Made by a program: the position numbers and the translations under genes. A DNA stretch of 64,000 nt. It comes from Udaeobacter sp025935755. Its GTDB lineage: Bacteria; Verrucomicrobiota; Verrucomicrobiia; Chthoniobacterales; UBA10450. Positions 32,929 to 41,917 of the stretch are shown here, one piece after another. The stretch is taken from assembly GCA_036278715.1 (NCBI GenBank), contig DASUKN010000082.1, positions 1 through 64,000 of the forward strand, written 5' to 3'. Within the stretch, counting starts at the first letter, position 1. Each line of letters starts with the position of its first letter. The notes under the pieces are model-generated. The model worked only from the letters and a program-made list of their open reading frames with translations. It searched no databases and was not told where the DNA came from.

Positions 32929-33693
32929 ATGAGAAAGAAAATCGTCGCGGCCAATTGGAAGATGAACATGACGCAGGGCGAGGCAGCCCGTTTTGTGGAG
33001 TCATTTCTACCCGACATCGACGAAATAAATGACGTCGATGTGGTGATCATTCCGCCGTTCACGGCAATCGCAAAGGTCAGCGAAGCACTAGGCCGGGCGC
33101 ACAACATCAAAGTCGGCGCGCAAAATATGTACTGGGAGAAAAGCGGCGCGTTTACCGGCGAGATCAGCGCTCCGCTTTTACGCGATCTGTTTGTGCATTA
33201 CGTGGTGCTGGGTCATAGCGAACGGCGCACGTTGTTTGGCGAGACAGATGAGATGGTCAATCTCAAGGTGCGCGCCGCACTCGAGGCAAAGCTGCGTCCC
33301 ATCGTTTGCGTGGGAGAGACGCTCGATCAGCGCGACAAAGGTAACTGGGAAAAGATCTTGACGATCCAATTGCGCGGCAGCCTCGCCGGATTGAAACCAA
33401 AAGAATTGCAGGACACCGTCATCGCGTACGAACCGGTGTGGGCAATCGGTACCGGACGGAACGCAACACCCCAGCAAGCACAGGAAGCACACGCCTTCAT
33501 TCGGAAGATCTTGCGCGAAATGTCCGATGACACCACAGCCGACCGGGTGCGAATCCAGTATGGCGGCAGTGTGAAACCAGAGAATGCGCGCGAACTCATG
33601 AGCCAGCCCGATATCGACGGCGCGCTCGTCGGCGGAGCCAGTCTCGACCCGCGCAGTTTCGCCCAGATCGTCAAAGCCGCGCGTCAAGAGTAG
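32929..33693 (+). CDS. tpiA: Triosephosphate isomerase
   Basis: Interconverts dihydroxyacetone phosphate and glyceraldehyde 3-phosphate. Start ATG at 32929 (MRKKIVAANWKMN). Seen: the catalytic Lys in NWKMN, the catalytic His in VLGHSERR, the catalytic Glu in AYEPVWAIGTG and the phosphate loop GGSVKPEN. The 254 residues are normal. Last gene of the glycolytic set; the next gene is convergent. Confidence 0.98.
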   Translation: MRKKIVAANWKMNMTQGEAARFVESFLPDIDEINDVDVVIIPPFTAIAKVSEALGRAHNIKVGAQNMYWEKSGAFTGEISAPLLRDLFVHYVVLGHSERRTLFGETDEMVNLKVRAALEAKLRPIVCVGETLDQRDKGNWEKILTIQLRGSLAGLKPKELQDTVIAYEPVWAIGTGRNATPQQAQEAHAFIRKILREMSDDTTADRVRIQYGGSVKPENARELMSQPDIDGALVGGASLDPRSFAQIVKAARQE

Positions 33694-33779
33694 CACAGGC
33701 ATCTTGCTTCATGGCGAGCGAGCGATGCCTGGTAATTCACGGACTTCTTTCGCCGCGCACGCCGCCAGAACTCAGCTAC

Positions 33780-35070
33780 CTATTGTTTGCTGGCGATCAC
33801 TTCCTGAGTTGGCTCACCGACATCAATTCTCGCGGCCACCTTTTGGATCTGTGCTGCCTGCTCTTCGAGCCGAGCCTCGAGAAGCTCCATGCGTTGCTTC
33901 TGCTCGGCGATTTTCGCTTCCAATTCCTGCACTTTGCAGTGCTCTTTGAGAAACTCGTTTAGAAGCATCGCGTTCACCTGCTCATAACGGCGCTGTAAGC
34001 TTTCCCATCCTTATCGCGCACGATCAGATCGGGATTCACCTTTTCCACATCTTCAGCCACGAGGCCGAATTGCGGCGTGCCAGCCCGGTCGATGGCTTCT
34101 GTGTAATGAAAGGTAACCGGGTTGAGTCCGAACAGCAGTTCACTCGATTGCCCCATCGGCTTGATATCTTTCTTAAAACGCTTGGAGGAAGTAGTTGTCC
34201 CGAGGTGACCATTGTTGTCGACGATCACCGAGATGCCGCTCGGCACGGTGACGCCACTTATCCCGGCAATATACGTCCCGATTTGTAGTCCTTCGAACCC
34301 AATACGGATGGTCTGCGCTTCGCCAGCGACCCCCGGGTTGCCAATATCTATATTACTATCGCCTGTGGTCAGCGCCGCACCTGCTAACGGACCTATGGCG
34401 ATGTTAAAACTTCCTGTTGTGTTGACCTGGAGCGCGTTGTACCCGAGCGCTGTGTTCGCATTGCCTGTTGTATTGGCAAACAACACGTTCTGGCCAACAC
34501 CCACATCTAAACTTCCACTGGTGTTACTGGCCAGTGCATCGTCTCCGACGGCGGTGTTATCGGTTCCGTCGATGTTTGAAGCTAGCGAGGCGAAACCCGC
34601 GGAGGTGTTGCGCGCACCGATGGTGTTCTTATTCAGTGATGATTTGCCGGGAGGCGGTATTCCGAAAACCAGTCGTGTTATTCATGAGGCTCAGAGCACC
34701 GACGGCTATGTTGGTACCTCCAGTGTGTTCGAAAGGAGAGCGAACGCTCCCGTGGCTGTATTACTGGAGCCCGTCGTATTGCTTAGAAGCGCGCCCGCGC
34801 CGATGCCGGTGTTTGAGTCCGCGTTGTTTAATGCCAGTGTACCAGCGCCCGCACCGGTATTGTAATTTCCGCTGGCATTGCTGAAGAGCGAATACCAGCC
34901 AAGCCCTGAATTGCCCACCCCGCTGCTGAGATTTTGAAGCGCCTTAGTGCCTTCCGCGGTATTAAACCCCGGATACCGCCGTCCGGCGGCGGAATGACTG
35001 CTGGCGCATTTGCGAAAGACATAACGCACGATGTGACCACTGCGATTCGAATCGGGTTTTGAATTTTCAT
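33780..35070 (-). pseudogene. Frameshifted tail-fibre-like protein with S74 chaperone end
   Basis: One reading unit in at least four frames. The start (ATG 35070 behind GGAGG) gives a signal peptide and APAVIPPPDGG. Past a shift near 34977 the frame continues YPGFNTAEG and repeats of the NTTG...GAGALLSNT type (head/fibre repeats). After shifts near 34715 and 34660 the repeats go on (NTAVGDDALASNTSG). The S74 peptidase/intramolecular chaperone domain follows (SSKRFKKDIKPM; LVAEDVEKVNPDL). A last shift near 33990 separates the final coiled coil (AMLLNEFLKEHCKVQEL). Re-joined, it would be about 430 residues. The shifts look like single-base losses; neighbours are intact, so real decay is likely. 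Confidence 0.82.
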
Positions 35071-35265
35071 ATTTTTTGGTGTTCCTCCCGACCAGTTAAG
35101 CCTGTCGCCTCAGCCGAGACGTCTAAAAGAGGAAGAAAGCCCCGGGATTAAATTTCTGCCGTTTCCTCCTTCAGATCCTGATCTGTTTTTCAAAAATGCG
35201 TCACCGTGACAAGCTTGAACTGCGTTGGCCTCGACAAACTGTGCGGCGGATAGTTTCGTTCAAAA

Positions 35266-36207
35266 GTGTTGCGCGCATTCTTTATCGTCGGTCCGACTGC
35301 AACCGGGAAATCTGATCTTGCAGCGGATATCGCGTGCGAAGTTGGCGCGGAGATTGTCAACGCGGATGCGTTTCAAATTTACCGTGGCCTCAACTTGCTT
35401 ACGGCGAAGCCAGACGCTGCAACTCTGGGGAAAGTTCCGCATCACCTGATCGGGACGATTCCGCTCACCGAAGACATGAATGCGGAAAAATTCAGGCAAG
35501 CCGCGATCTGCGCGATCCAAGAAATCAACTCGCGCGGCAAACTCGCGATCGTTGTCGGCGGAAGCGGCCTTTACATCAGAGCATTGACGCACGGACTGGC
35601 ATCGTTACCAAAATCGGATCCGCAGCTGCGCGAGAAACTTAATTTGATGACTTTGGAGGATTTGCACGCGGAACTGACCAAACTCGATCCCGAAACGGCG
35701 CAGAAAATCGATACGAAAAACCGGCGGCGACTGGTTCGCTCGGTCGAAATTTGCTTGCTGACCGGGAAACCAGCTTCCGAAGTTGTAGCCGAGGGGGTCA
35801 ACCTCGGCAGTTTACCCGATGCCCGGCTGCGGTCAGCGCCCGCGGCGCCAGGGGTTTTCGTCTTCCGCGACCGCGAAGAGCTTTACAATCGAATCAATCA
35901 ACGAGTGGAAAGTATGTTTCGCGACGACGTGATCGGAGAAGTGCGCGCGGCCGGGCTAACCAGTGAGACGGCATCGCAGATGATCGGTTTGCGCGAAATC
36001 CGCGAACTCCTCGCCGGAAACAAATCGTGCTCGCAGTGCCTCGCGGAAATTCAGCAAGCGACTCGTCGCTACGCAAAGAGACAGTTGACCTGGTTTAGGC
36101 GGCAAACTAATTTTGCGCCGCTGAACTTGTCGCTGCTTACTCACAACGAAGCTCTGAAATGGATCTCGCTCCGAATTCTATCGGAGGCCGGAACAAGGAA
36201 TGATTGA
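35266..36207 (+). CDS. miaA: tRNA dimethylallyltransferase
   Basis: Adds the isopentenyl group to A37 of tRNAs that read UNN codons. Start GTG at 35266, with an in-frame stop shortly upstream. Seen: P-loop GPTATGKSDLA (about residues 9-19), the substrate Asp region NADAFQIYRGL, GGSGLYIRAL, and RRYAKRQLTWFRRQ near the end, the family's tRNA-contact signature. The 313 residues are normal. The stop overlaps the hflX start by eight bases, a common pairing in bacteria. Confidence 0.97.
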   Translation: MLRAFFIVGPTATGKSDLAADIACEVGAEIVNADAFQIYRGLNLLTAKPDAATLGKVPHHLIGTIPLTEDMNAEKFRQAAICAIQEINSRGKLAIVVGGSGLYIRALTHGLASLPKSDPQLREKLNLMTLEDLHAELTKLDPETAQKIDTKNRRRLVRSVEICLLTGKPASEVVAEGVNLGSLPDARLRSAPAAPGVFVFRDREELYNRINQRVESMFRDDVIGEVRAAGLTSETASQMIGLREIRELLAGNKSCSQCLAEIQQATRRYAKRQLTWFRRQTNFAPLNLSLLTHNEALKWISLRILSEAGTRND

Positions 36208-37471
36208 AACGCGTCCGCAGAAGTCACGGGAGCGCGCACTGCTGATCGGCTTGGAAAAGCAAGGCGTCTCGAAGTGGGACTTGCACGATTCGCTTGACGA
36301 GCTGCGCGAACTTGCCAACTCCGCCGGGGCTGAAGTCGTAGACACCGTCACGCAAAAACTGCAGAAGCCGACCGCCCCCTACTACATCGGTCGCGGCAAA
36401 GCCGAATCCATTAAGGAATCCTGTCAGGATCGACAGGTAACCTCGGTCATTTTTGATGATGAACTTTCGCCGGCACAGGGGCGCAATCTGGAAAATCTAT
36501 TCGCACGCAAGGTGCTCGACCGGACGCAATTGATTCTCGACATTTTTGCACAACGCGCCCGGAGCCGGGAAGGCCGGTTGCAAATCGAGCTCGCCCAATT
36601 GCAATATCTTTTGCCTCGCCTCACTCGGATGTGGCATCACTTGTCGCGGCAGACAGGCGGAATTGGCACACGCGGGCCGGGTGAAACGCAATTGGAAGTT
36701 GACCGCCGGCGTGTGCAGGAACGAATCGCCCGGCTCGAGCGCGAGCTGGAATCGGTGCGGAAAACGCGAGCCATTCAGCGACAGGGGCGAAAACGCCATC
36801 AATGGCCGGTCGCCGCTGTGGTCGGTTACACGAACGCGGGAAAATCGACGTTGCTGAATCTTTTAACGGGAGCGGACGTAATAGCGGAGGACAAACTGTT
36901 CGCCACGCTGGATCCAACGACGCGCAGCTTTGCTCTGCCTAACAAACAGCGGGTCCTGCTCACGGATACTGTTGGGTTCCTGCGCAAACTCCCGCATACG
37001 CTGATTGAATCCTTCAAGGCGACACTGGAAGAGGTTAGCGAAGCCGATTTGCTCATTCACATCGCAGATTTGAGTCACCCGCGCATAGACGAGCAGATGG
37101 AAGCGGTCGATCGAGTGATCAAGGAACTCGACGCTTACGGCAAGCAAACATTGGTCGTCTTTAATAAGATCGATAAGCTTCCGAACCGCGAAGTTGTTGA
37201 TTCGTACCTTAACCGCTTTCCGGGCAGCGTAGCGATTTCCGCGCACACTGGAGAAGGAGTAAGTAAACTGGTGGAAGCCCTGGAAAGCGCACTCAGTTCG
37301 TGGCGGTTACGTTCACGGTTTCGGATTCCCGCGAACGAAAGCGCGTTGATCGCGGAGATTCATCGAGTGGGTCACGTCCTCGAACTGCGATATGAGGCCA
37401 ACGAAGCTCTGATCGTCGCCCACGTTCCTCCTGATCTGGCACAAAAGCTGGAGCGATACGCGAACAGGTAG
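36200..37471 (+). CDS. hflX: Ribosome-associated GTPase HflX
   Basis: A GTPase that splits stalled 70S ribosomes under stress. Seen: the N-terminal HflX domain with YYIGRGKAE and FDDELSPAQGRNLE, a coiled coil, the linker GIGTRGPGETQLEVDRR, the G1 motif VVGYTNAGKSTLL (about residues 212-224), G3 DTVGF, G4 NKIDKL and G5 SAHTGEG. The 423 residues are normal. It overlaps miaA. A perfect 18-base palindrome (GACATCGCCTGCGATGTC, 37475-37492) follows the stop codon and could stop or stabilise the transcript. Confidence 0.97.
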   Translation: MIETRPQKSRERALLIGLEKQGVSKWDLHDSLDELRELANSAGAEVVDTVTQKLQKPTAPYYIGRGKAESIKESCQDRQVTSVIFDDELSPAQGRNLENLFARKVLDRTQLILDIFAQRARSREGRLQIELAQLQYLLPRLTRMWHHLSRQTGGIGTRGPGETQLEVDRRRVQERIARLERELESVRKTRAIQRQGRKRHQWPVAAVVGYTNAGKSTLLNLLTGADVIAEDKLFATLDPTTRSFALPNKQRVLLTDTVGFLRKLPHTLIESFKATLEEVSEADLLIHIADLSHPRIDEQMEAVDRVIKELDAYGKQTLVVFNKIDKLPNREVVDSYLNRFPGSVAISAHTGEGVSKLVEALESALSSWRLRSRFRIPANESALIAEIHRVGHVLELRYEANEALIVAHVPPDLAQKLERYANR

Positions 37472-37492
37472 AGAGACATCGCCTGCGATGTC

Positions 37493-37742
37493 CAGACCTG
37501 TGAGCTATGACGACTCTCGCGCTCCGTGAACCTTCAAAGCTCCGACGGCGAACCATTCTCACGCCAAGCTAACAAGAAAACTGTGCGAGTACACGTTGAG
37601 TCGGGCCAACCCGAAGCGAATGGTGCTCTGCTAGCGTCAAAGCTTTCGAAGATTGTGTCTTTAGTGGAACAGCCGCCTCTCGTACCTGCTCGAATGCGGC
37701 GGGCGGGACTTTTCGATCAAAAAGTGGGACGAACGGCATAAA
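37493..37742. other. Stretch after hflX without a clear gene
   Basis: After the palindrome at 37475-37492 no convincing gene is seen. An open frame at 37526-37741 (+) encodes a peptide rich in small and charged residues with no ribosome site and no recognised family. The stretch ends at the terminator of the small minus-strand gene. Confidence 0.5.
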
Positions 37743-37776
37743 AGCCGCACGACAGAATGAACTGTCATGCGGCTTC
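37743..37776 (-). terminator. Rho-independent terminator of the small basic protein gene
   Basis: A 14-base stem (AAGCCGCACGACAG / CTGTCATGCGGCTT, one mismatch) with a six-base loop. Read on the minus strand the stem is followed directly by TTTT, so it terminates the minus-strand gene at 37811-37960, about 35 bases beyond its stop codon. Confidence 0.75.
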
Positions 37777-37810
37777 TTTGATGTCCCGATAGTGAAGGGA
37801 CTTGATCTTA

Positions 37811-37960
37811 TTAGGGCCTTTGATAGCCGCTGCGGCCCCCATTGTGCGCGCTGCCCTTGGGATCCTTTTTCGGTTTCAGGTCGCGAAGTTCTCGGGTCCG
37901 CGGCTGTGGTTTGAGGTTCTCGGTTTTGATCTTTTTCTCGGTTCCTTTTTTGTGCTTCAT
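37811..37960 (-). CDS. Small basic protein, 49 residues (unrecognised)
   Basis: A minus-strand gene starting at ATG 37960 behind an AGGAAAAT ribosome site and ending at TAA 37811-37813. The product is very basic and hydrophilic: MKHKKGTEKKIKTE at the start, then RELRDLKPKKDPKGS and a Gly/Ser/Asn-rich end HNGGRSGYQRP. The middle DLKPKKDPKG motif resembles conserved short segments in small proteins of several phyla, but I cannot name a family. A strong terminator follows. The complete set of ribosome site, frame and terminator supports a real monocistronic gene; nucleic-acid binding is a guess from charge. Confidence 0.65.
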   Translation of the reverse strand: MKHKKGTEKKIKTENLKPQPRTRELRDLKPKKDPKGSAHNGGRSGYQRP

Positions 37961-38388
37961 TTATTTTCCTGTCTTATTTATTTCGGGTTATTTGTTGTGG
38001 TTGTGAAGCCCCAAAGGCTCGTACTCACCTTGCTTTCTAATCCCTATCATCTCCCGTGCCAAGCCTCTAACAGAAGAACAAAAAACGTCGAAGCCTGCCG
38101 AGTTTAATTCATGGGATCGTAGGCGCTTACGCGGCAATCTATTTCCTGTTTTCAAAGACAGTTGTTGCCCGTGAAGTCAATACCCACCTTCCGGTTCGGC
38201 TCAGATTTAGACCAACGACGCCTCAGATTTAGGCCAACGACGCTTTAGGTTGCGACACAATGAAAGAATGCCTGGAATTGCCGAAAATTTTTTCATTGTC
38301 GCTCGCAACTGCAAAACGTGATCGCTAAAATGCTCAATCCGTGAATCGTCAAATAAGGTTCACGACTCATTCAAAAACGCTTGGACCC
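37961..38388. other. Upstream region of the small basic gene and of ybeY, with a 22-base tandem
   Basis: Holds the presumed promoter of the minus-strand small gene (AT-rich, with TAAATAAGACAGGAAAATAA just before its start on that strand) and that of ybeY on the plus strand. A 22-base unit, CTCAGATTTAG(A/G)CCAACGACGC, is present twice in tandem at 38200-38221 and 38222-38243. No gene is seen. Confidence 0.6.
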
Positions 38389-38400
38389 GAGGGAGTCAGC

Positions 38401-38838
38401 GTGCGCAATCTTCAGCGAAAAATCCCCGTCAATGTCGCCGAGCTGGAAACGTTCGCAGGGAATGCCGTGAAGCGTTGTCTTCAATTGCGAAAGCGGAAAC
38501 GAACCCGGCTGCGCAAGCTCAATGCTGTTGCCGTCTGGCTCATTTCAGATCGGCGCATGTCCAAATTGCATCTCCAGGTCTTCGGCGACAGTGACCCTAC
38601 GGACGTCATAACGTTTCACGATGGCGAAATTTTTATCAGTGTCGAAACCGCACGCCGGAACGCTCGCGAATTTTGTAACTCGTTGATGAGCGAGATCAAA
38701 TTTTGCATCGTGCACGGATTTTTACATTTGCACGGCTTCGACGACCGCATGCCGGCTGATGCAAGGAAGATGAAAAACACTCAGGAGAAAATCCTTCGCG
38801 ATATGGGCATTCGAATTGGAATCGTTCCACAGATTTGA
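38401..38838 (+). CDS. ybeY: Endoribonuclease YbeY
   Basis: A single-strand endoribonuclease for 16S rRNA 3'-end maturation and ribosome quality control. The GTG at 38401 is chosen because GAGGGAG precedes it by five bases and homology starts at once (RNLQRKIPVNVAELE); the GTG at 38341 has no ribosome site. Seen: WLISDRRMSKLHLQVFGDSDPTDVITF, split by the usual loop, and the metal motif HGFLHLHGFDD. Two of the three zinc histidines are present; the third position has Asp, as it has Lys/Asp in some other phyla. The 145 residues are normal. Confidence 0.88.
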   Translation: MRNLQRKIPVNVAELETFAGNAVKRCLQLRKRKRTRLRKLNAVAVWLISDRRMSKLHLQVFGDSDPTDVITFHDGEIFISVETARRNAREFCNSLMSEIKFCIVHGFLHLHGFDDRMPADARKMKNTQEKILRDMGIRIGIVPQI

Positions 38839-38859
38839 ACTGAAAGCCGCATATTGGCG

Positions 38860-39576
38860 TTATTGGCCAATCAATATGCGGATACTCGATTCGACGCTTC
38901 GCGCGATCTGTGACCAACCGTCACGATCGTTTGGAGCCGCCGCGAAATTCAGAGGTTCTCCAATGAGCAAATTGATTCTAACAGGTCGGGGGACGTTTCG
39001 GTTTGGCGGAAGGGCCTCAAAGGTTCCGATAAGCCCGCAAGGCACAACGGGAACATTTGTTTCTGCGACCAGCATCCCGAGCCCATGTTTGAACGGCATC
39101 ATTGAACCGGTGCGAGTGCGTCCGCCCTCCGGGAAGATGATGAAGATCCCTCGTTCTTCCTGCAATTTCCGACGCAACTCGGCAAGAGCGTGCGGACCGC
39201 AGCTTTTCCGCCACATCGCCAAAGCATTCAGCATGATTGCGGAGAACATACTGACTGCGGTCGTTTGAAAGAAGACGTCGCCTGCTGCGATCGGGAAAGC
39301 GCGTTCGCGATGACGCGGTTTGAGCGCAGCGCCCAGAACCAGAGCGTCAAGATGACTGCAATGATTTGCCGCAAGCACGAAAGGTCCGTGCGCCGGCAGC
39401 TTGTCTCGACCTGAAATCGTGAGTCGATGAGCGATCGAGAAGTACAGGCGCAATACCGAAAAGCACGCCTGTTGCGCCATGCTTTCGAGCAAACCACTCT
39501 CGCGGCGCACGCTGCGAAACCGCTCAGCCGGCGTTAGGCCGGTGTCACGAGCTGGTTCGAGCTGCCACGGTTCCAT
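38860..39576 (-). CDS. plsC: 1-acyl-sn-glycerol-3-phosphate acyltransferase (PlsC family)
   Basis: Transfers an acyl chain to lysophosphatidic acid in phospholipid synthesis at the inner membrane. Seen: a hydrophobic/amphipathic start, the catalytic HX4D in NHCSHLDAL, the acyl-acceptor motif FPEGGRTRTG, and VVPCGLIGTFE. The 238 residues are normal. It lies six bases after cdsA on the same strand, so the two form an operon making CDP-diacylglycerol. Its end approaches the ybeY stop codon (convergent). Confidence 0.9.
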   Translation of the reverse strand: MEPWQLEPARDTGLTPAERFRSVRRESGLLESMAQQACFSVLRLYFSIAHRLTISGRDKLPAHGPFVLAANHCSHLDALVLGAALKPRHRERAFPIAAGDVFFQTTAVSMFSAIMLNALAMWRKSCGPHALAELRRKLQEERGIFIIFPEGGRTRTGSMMPFKHGLGMLVAETNVPVVPCGLIGTFEALPPNRNVPRPVRINLLIGEPLNFAAAPNDRDGWSQIARSVESSIRILIGQ

Positions 39577-39582
39577 CGAACA

Positions 39583-40608
39583 TTAAAGTCCTGAGAAAAT
39601 TCGCTGCGGTTGCCCGGCTCCGAACCCAACAAAATAACCGACGTAGTGAAACACGGCTGGCGCAACGAGGATGAGACTGTCGAAGCGATCGAGCAACCCG
39701 CCGTGTCCCGGGATGAGTTTCGCCGTGTCTTTGAGACCCAAATCGCGCTTGATCGAAGAGAGCATTAAGTCGCCGAACTGGCCGACCACGCTGACGATGA
39801 TCCCAAGGCCAAGCAGGCAGATTGGATTATCCAAGGCGGTGTTAATCCAAATGAAATGAGCGATCACTCCCACGAGCGGCGTGGTCAAAATGATTGCGCC
39901 GAGTGCTCCGCCAACGGTTTTGTTTGGGCTGGTGTTCGGAACAAATTTTCGATGACCAAACGATCGGCCGCACAGGTAGGCGAAAATATCATTCAATTCC
40001 ACCGCGAAAATAATTAGCAACAGGATCGGCCGGTAATTCCAATCGTTTGCCATGTAGCCAAGATTACCGAGTGCGCTTCCGAAAAGAGCGAATCCGAGCA
40101 CACCTAACCCAACACGTTGAATGTATCCTTTCGGCTGATCGGGAATTAACCCGCCAATAGCAATCAATGCGACCGTTAAGGGAAACAGTGCAACGAAAAG
40201 GCGATACCAGTTGTCGAGTGCCGCAAACGCGATCAGGAGAATGCCGATAACTACGATGAAACTGATCGTCCGTTCGCGGAACAGCCCGGTGATGCGTGCA
40301 TATTCGCGGTAACAAAGCAGACTCAATGTGCCCACAGCCAGGATGGTCCAAAACGCGCCGGCCAGAATGGGAATCACAATGCATAGTGCCAGCCAAATCC
40401 AGGAGCGATAACGATCCCAAAGTTCTTTCCGCTTTTCGGGAGTGATTTTTGCGGCTCGGGTTGTAACGAAAATCGGGAGCGGCGCCAGAACGAGCAAAGC
40501 CACCACAGTGACGATCACAAAAACCGTCACATGGTTATCGAACGCGTGACGATACCCGAATAGCCGCTGCCAGGCCGTGTCGTTCATCTCAAAGCTCGCG
40601 TAATTCAC
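39583..40608 (-). CDS. cdsA: Phosphatidate cytidylyltransferase (first copy)
   Basis: A membrane enzyme making CDP-diacylglycerol. Starts at GTG 40608 behind GAAGG; ATG 40587 is a second candidate. About eight membrane helices, and the family signature in full: GDLMLSSIKRD, then LKDTAKLIPGHGGLLDRFDSL. The 341 residues are long for the family because of a charged N-terminal loop (AAKITPEKRKELWDRYRSW). It forms an operon with plsC downstream. A second, different CdsA is encoded 0.4 kb away on the other strand, so this copy may serve a separate lipid branch. Confidence 0.92.
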   Translation of the reverse strand: MNYASFEMNDTAWQRLFGYRHAFDNHVTVFVIVTVVALLVLAPLPIFVTTRAAKITPEKRKELWDRYRSWIWLALCIVIPILAGAFWTILAVGTLSLLCYREYARITGLFRERTISFIVVIGILLIAFAALDNWYRLFVALFPLTVALIAIGGLIPDQPKGYIQRVGLGVLGFALFGSALGNLGYMANDWNYRPILLLIIFAVELNDIFAYLCGRSFGHRKFVPNTSPNKTVGGALGAIILTTPLVGVIAHFIWINTALDNPICLLGLGIIVSVVGQFGDLMLSSIKRDLGLKDTAKLIPGHGGLLDRFDSLILVAPAVFHYVGYFVGFGAGQPQRIFSGL

Positions 40609-40995
40609 TGTGCCTTCGAGCGACTGTGAACGCCCAGCGGGCGAGTATCACGATTGGCGCAAGAGCCGCGATCCCGACCATTCGGTCCAGCATGGCAATT
40701 GGCCGTCGATCAATCAATTTGGCCCCTAATTGGTTCATTGCGGGCGCAATCCATAGCAGGGTTGATCAGCGATGGCCAGATAACAACTCCACCAGCGGTG
40801 CACATTCAACCGAGGCGCAATAACAGCACTCTCTCGTCAGCTTGCGCGGCCGAATCACCTACTCGTACTGGGAACGTCGTGTCAGGTTCTGTTACCTCCG
40901 GTAGCAACCCCTCGCCGGAATAATTTCGTTTTTCGTACTCGGGGCATGCGGTCACTTCTTGCATAGCATGCGTTCATTCGGGATGATGCAGAGCC
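40609..40995. other. Divergent gap between the two cdsA genes
   Basis: Holds the upstream regions of both cdsA genes. A 49-codon minus-strand frame (40738 to 40589) overlaps the start of the first cdsA and encodes a partly hydrophobic peptide, but it has no ribosome site and is not called. No repeat of the listed families and no clear promoter motif were recognised. Confidence 0.5.
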
Positions 40996-41910
40996 ATGCC
41001 TGTGACGATGGAACAAGCCGGATCAAAGCTAACCACACCGCGTTCCACGTTCATCCTGCGATTCATCAGCACCATCGTCCTATGGACAGTCGCTCTATTG
41101 ATCATGTTCTCCGGTCACGAGGGCCTGTTCTGGGTTTTGATCAGCGGATTCGGAATGATCGGCCTTTGGGAATTTTACGGGATGCTGGATCACAAGGGTC
41201 TGCCGAATTTCAAAATCACCGGAATGATCTGCGGCGCGGTAATGCTTGCTGGCAGTTTTTATTATTTCTCGAAGATCGGACCCACAGGTTCCTACGATTT
41301 TGAAGTCGCAGTTCTGCTTTTCTTTCTGCTGACCGTATTCGGACGGCAAATGTTTGCCCGACTGCGGGACGACGAGCCTCTGCAGACCATGGCTTACACA
41401 TTGTTCGGTCTGCTCTATGTGCTTTGGCTTTTTAATTTCATCACCAAAATCGTCTACCTGACTCCGCGTTCGAGCAGTGGTGAGCTAACCGGCCAATTCT
41501 ACGTGTTGTACTTGATCGCGGTCACCAAGTTCTCGGATATGGGTGCATATTTGACCGGCAGCGCGATTGGGCGGCATTTGATGGTGCCGCACATCAGCGC
41601 GAAAAAAACCTGGGAAGGCTTTTTCGGAGCGATTGGTTTTGCGCTCCTTTGCAGCCTGATACTTTACAAACTCATGCCGGGCCATTTGTCCGTGCTAAAC
41701 TGGACCCACGCGACGGCGCTCGGCCTTTTGCTGGGAATCGCCGCAGTGCTCGGCGATCTGGCCGAATCGATTATCAAGCGCAGCACTGACGTTAAAGATT
41801 CGGGCAATCTGCTTCCGGGAATTGGCGGTGCACTCGATCTGCTCGACAGTCTGCTTTTCACCGCGCCGCTGTTGTTTTTCTACATGCGCCTCGTGATCCA
41901 CGTGGCGTAG
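40996..41910 (+). CDS. cdsA: Phosphatidate cytidylyltransferase (second copy)
   Basis: A 304-residue membrane enzyme with about eight helices. Seen: the signature GDLAESIIKRSTDVKDSGN and LLPGIGGALDLLDSLLF, where the usual HGG..DR.D is IGG..DLLD. This variant is seen in planctomycete and verrucomicrobial CdsA, by recollection. KKTWEGFFGA matches the conserved cytoplasmic loop. It precedes dxr, rseP and ispG, the position of cdsA in the common cdsA-dxr-rseP cluster, so this is probably the main housekeeping copy. Cassette 2 separates it from dxr. Confidence 0.92.
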   Translation: MPVTMEQAGSKLTTPRSTFILRFISTIVLWTVALLIMFSGHEGLFWVLISGFGMIGLWEFYGMLDHKGLPNFKITGMICGAVMLAGSFYYFSKIGPTGSYDFEVAVLLFFLLTVFGRQMFARLRDDEPLQTMAYTLFGLLYVLWLFNFITKIVYLTPRSSSGELTGQFYVLYLIAVTKFSDMGAYLTGSAIGRHLMVPHISAKKTWEGFFGAIGFALLCSLILYKLMPGHLSVLNWTHATALGLLLGIAAVLGDLAESIIKRSTDVKDSGNLLPGIGGALDLLDSLLFTAPLLFFYMRLVIHVA

Positions 41911-41917
41911 AAGGTCG

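Noticed and set aside
37526..37741. 70-codon plus-strand frame after hflX
   Set aside because: No ribosome site and no recognisable motif; it ends at the terminator of the opposite-strand gene.
37802..38107. 101-codon hydrophobic plus-strand frame
   Set aside because: It is antisense to the 49-residue basic protein gene, which has a ribosome site and terminator; the hydrophobicity is the mirror of Lys-rich codons.
40589..40738. 49-codon minus-strand frame before the first cdsA
   Set aside because: No ribosome site, overlaps the cdsA start, and no homology is recognised; it may be chance.
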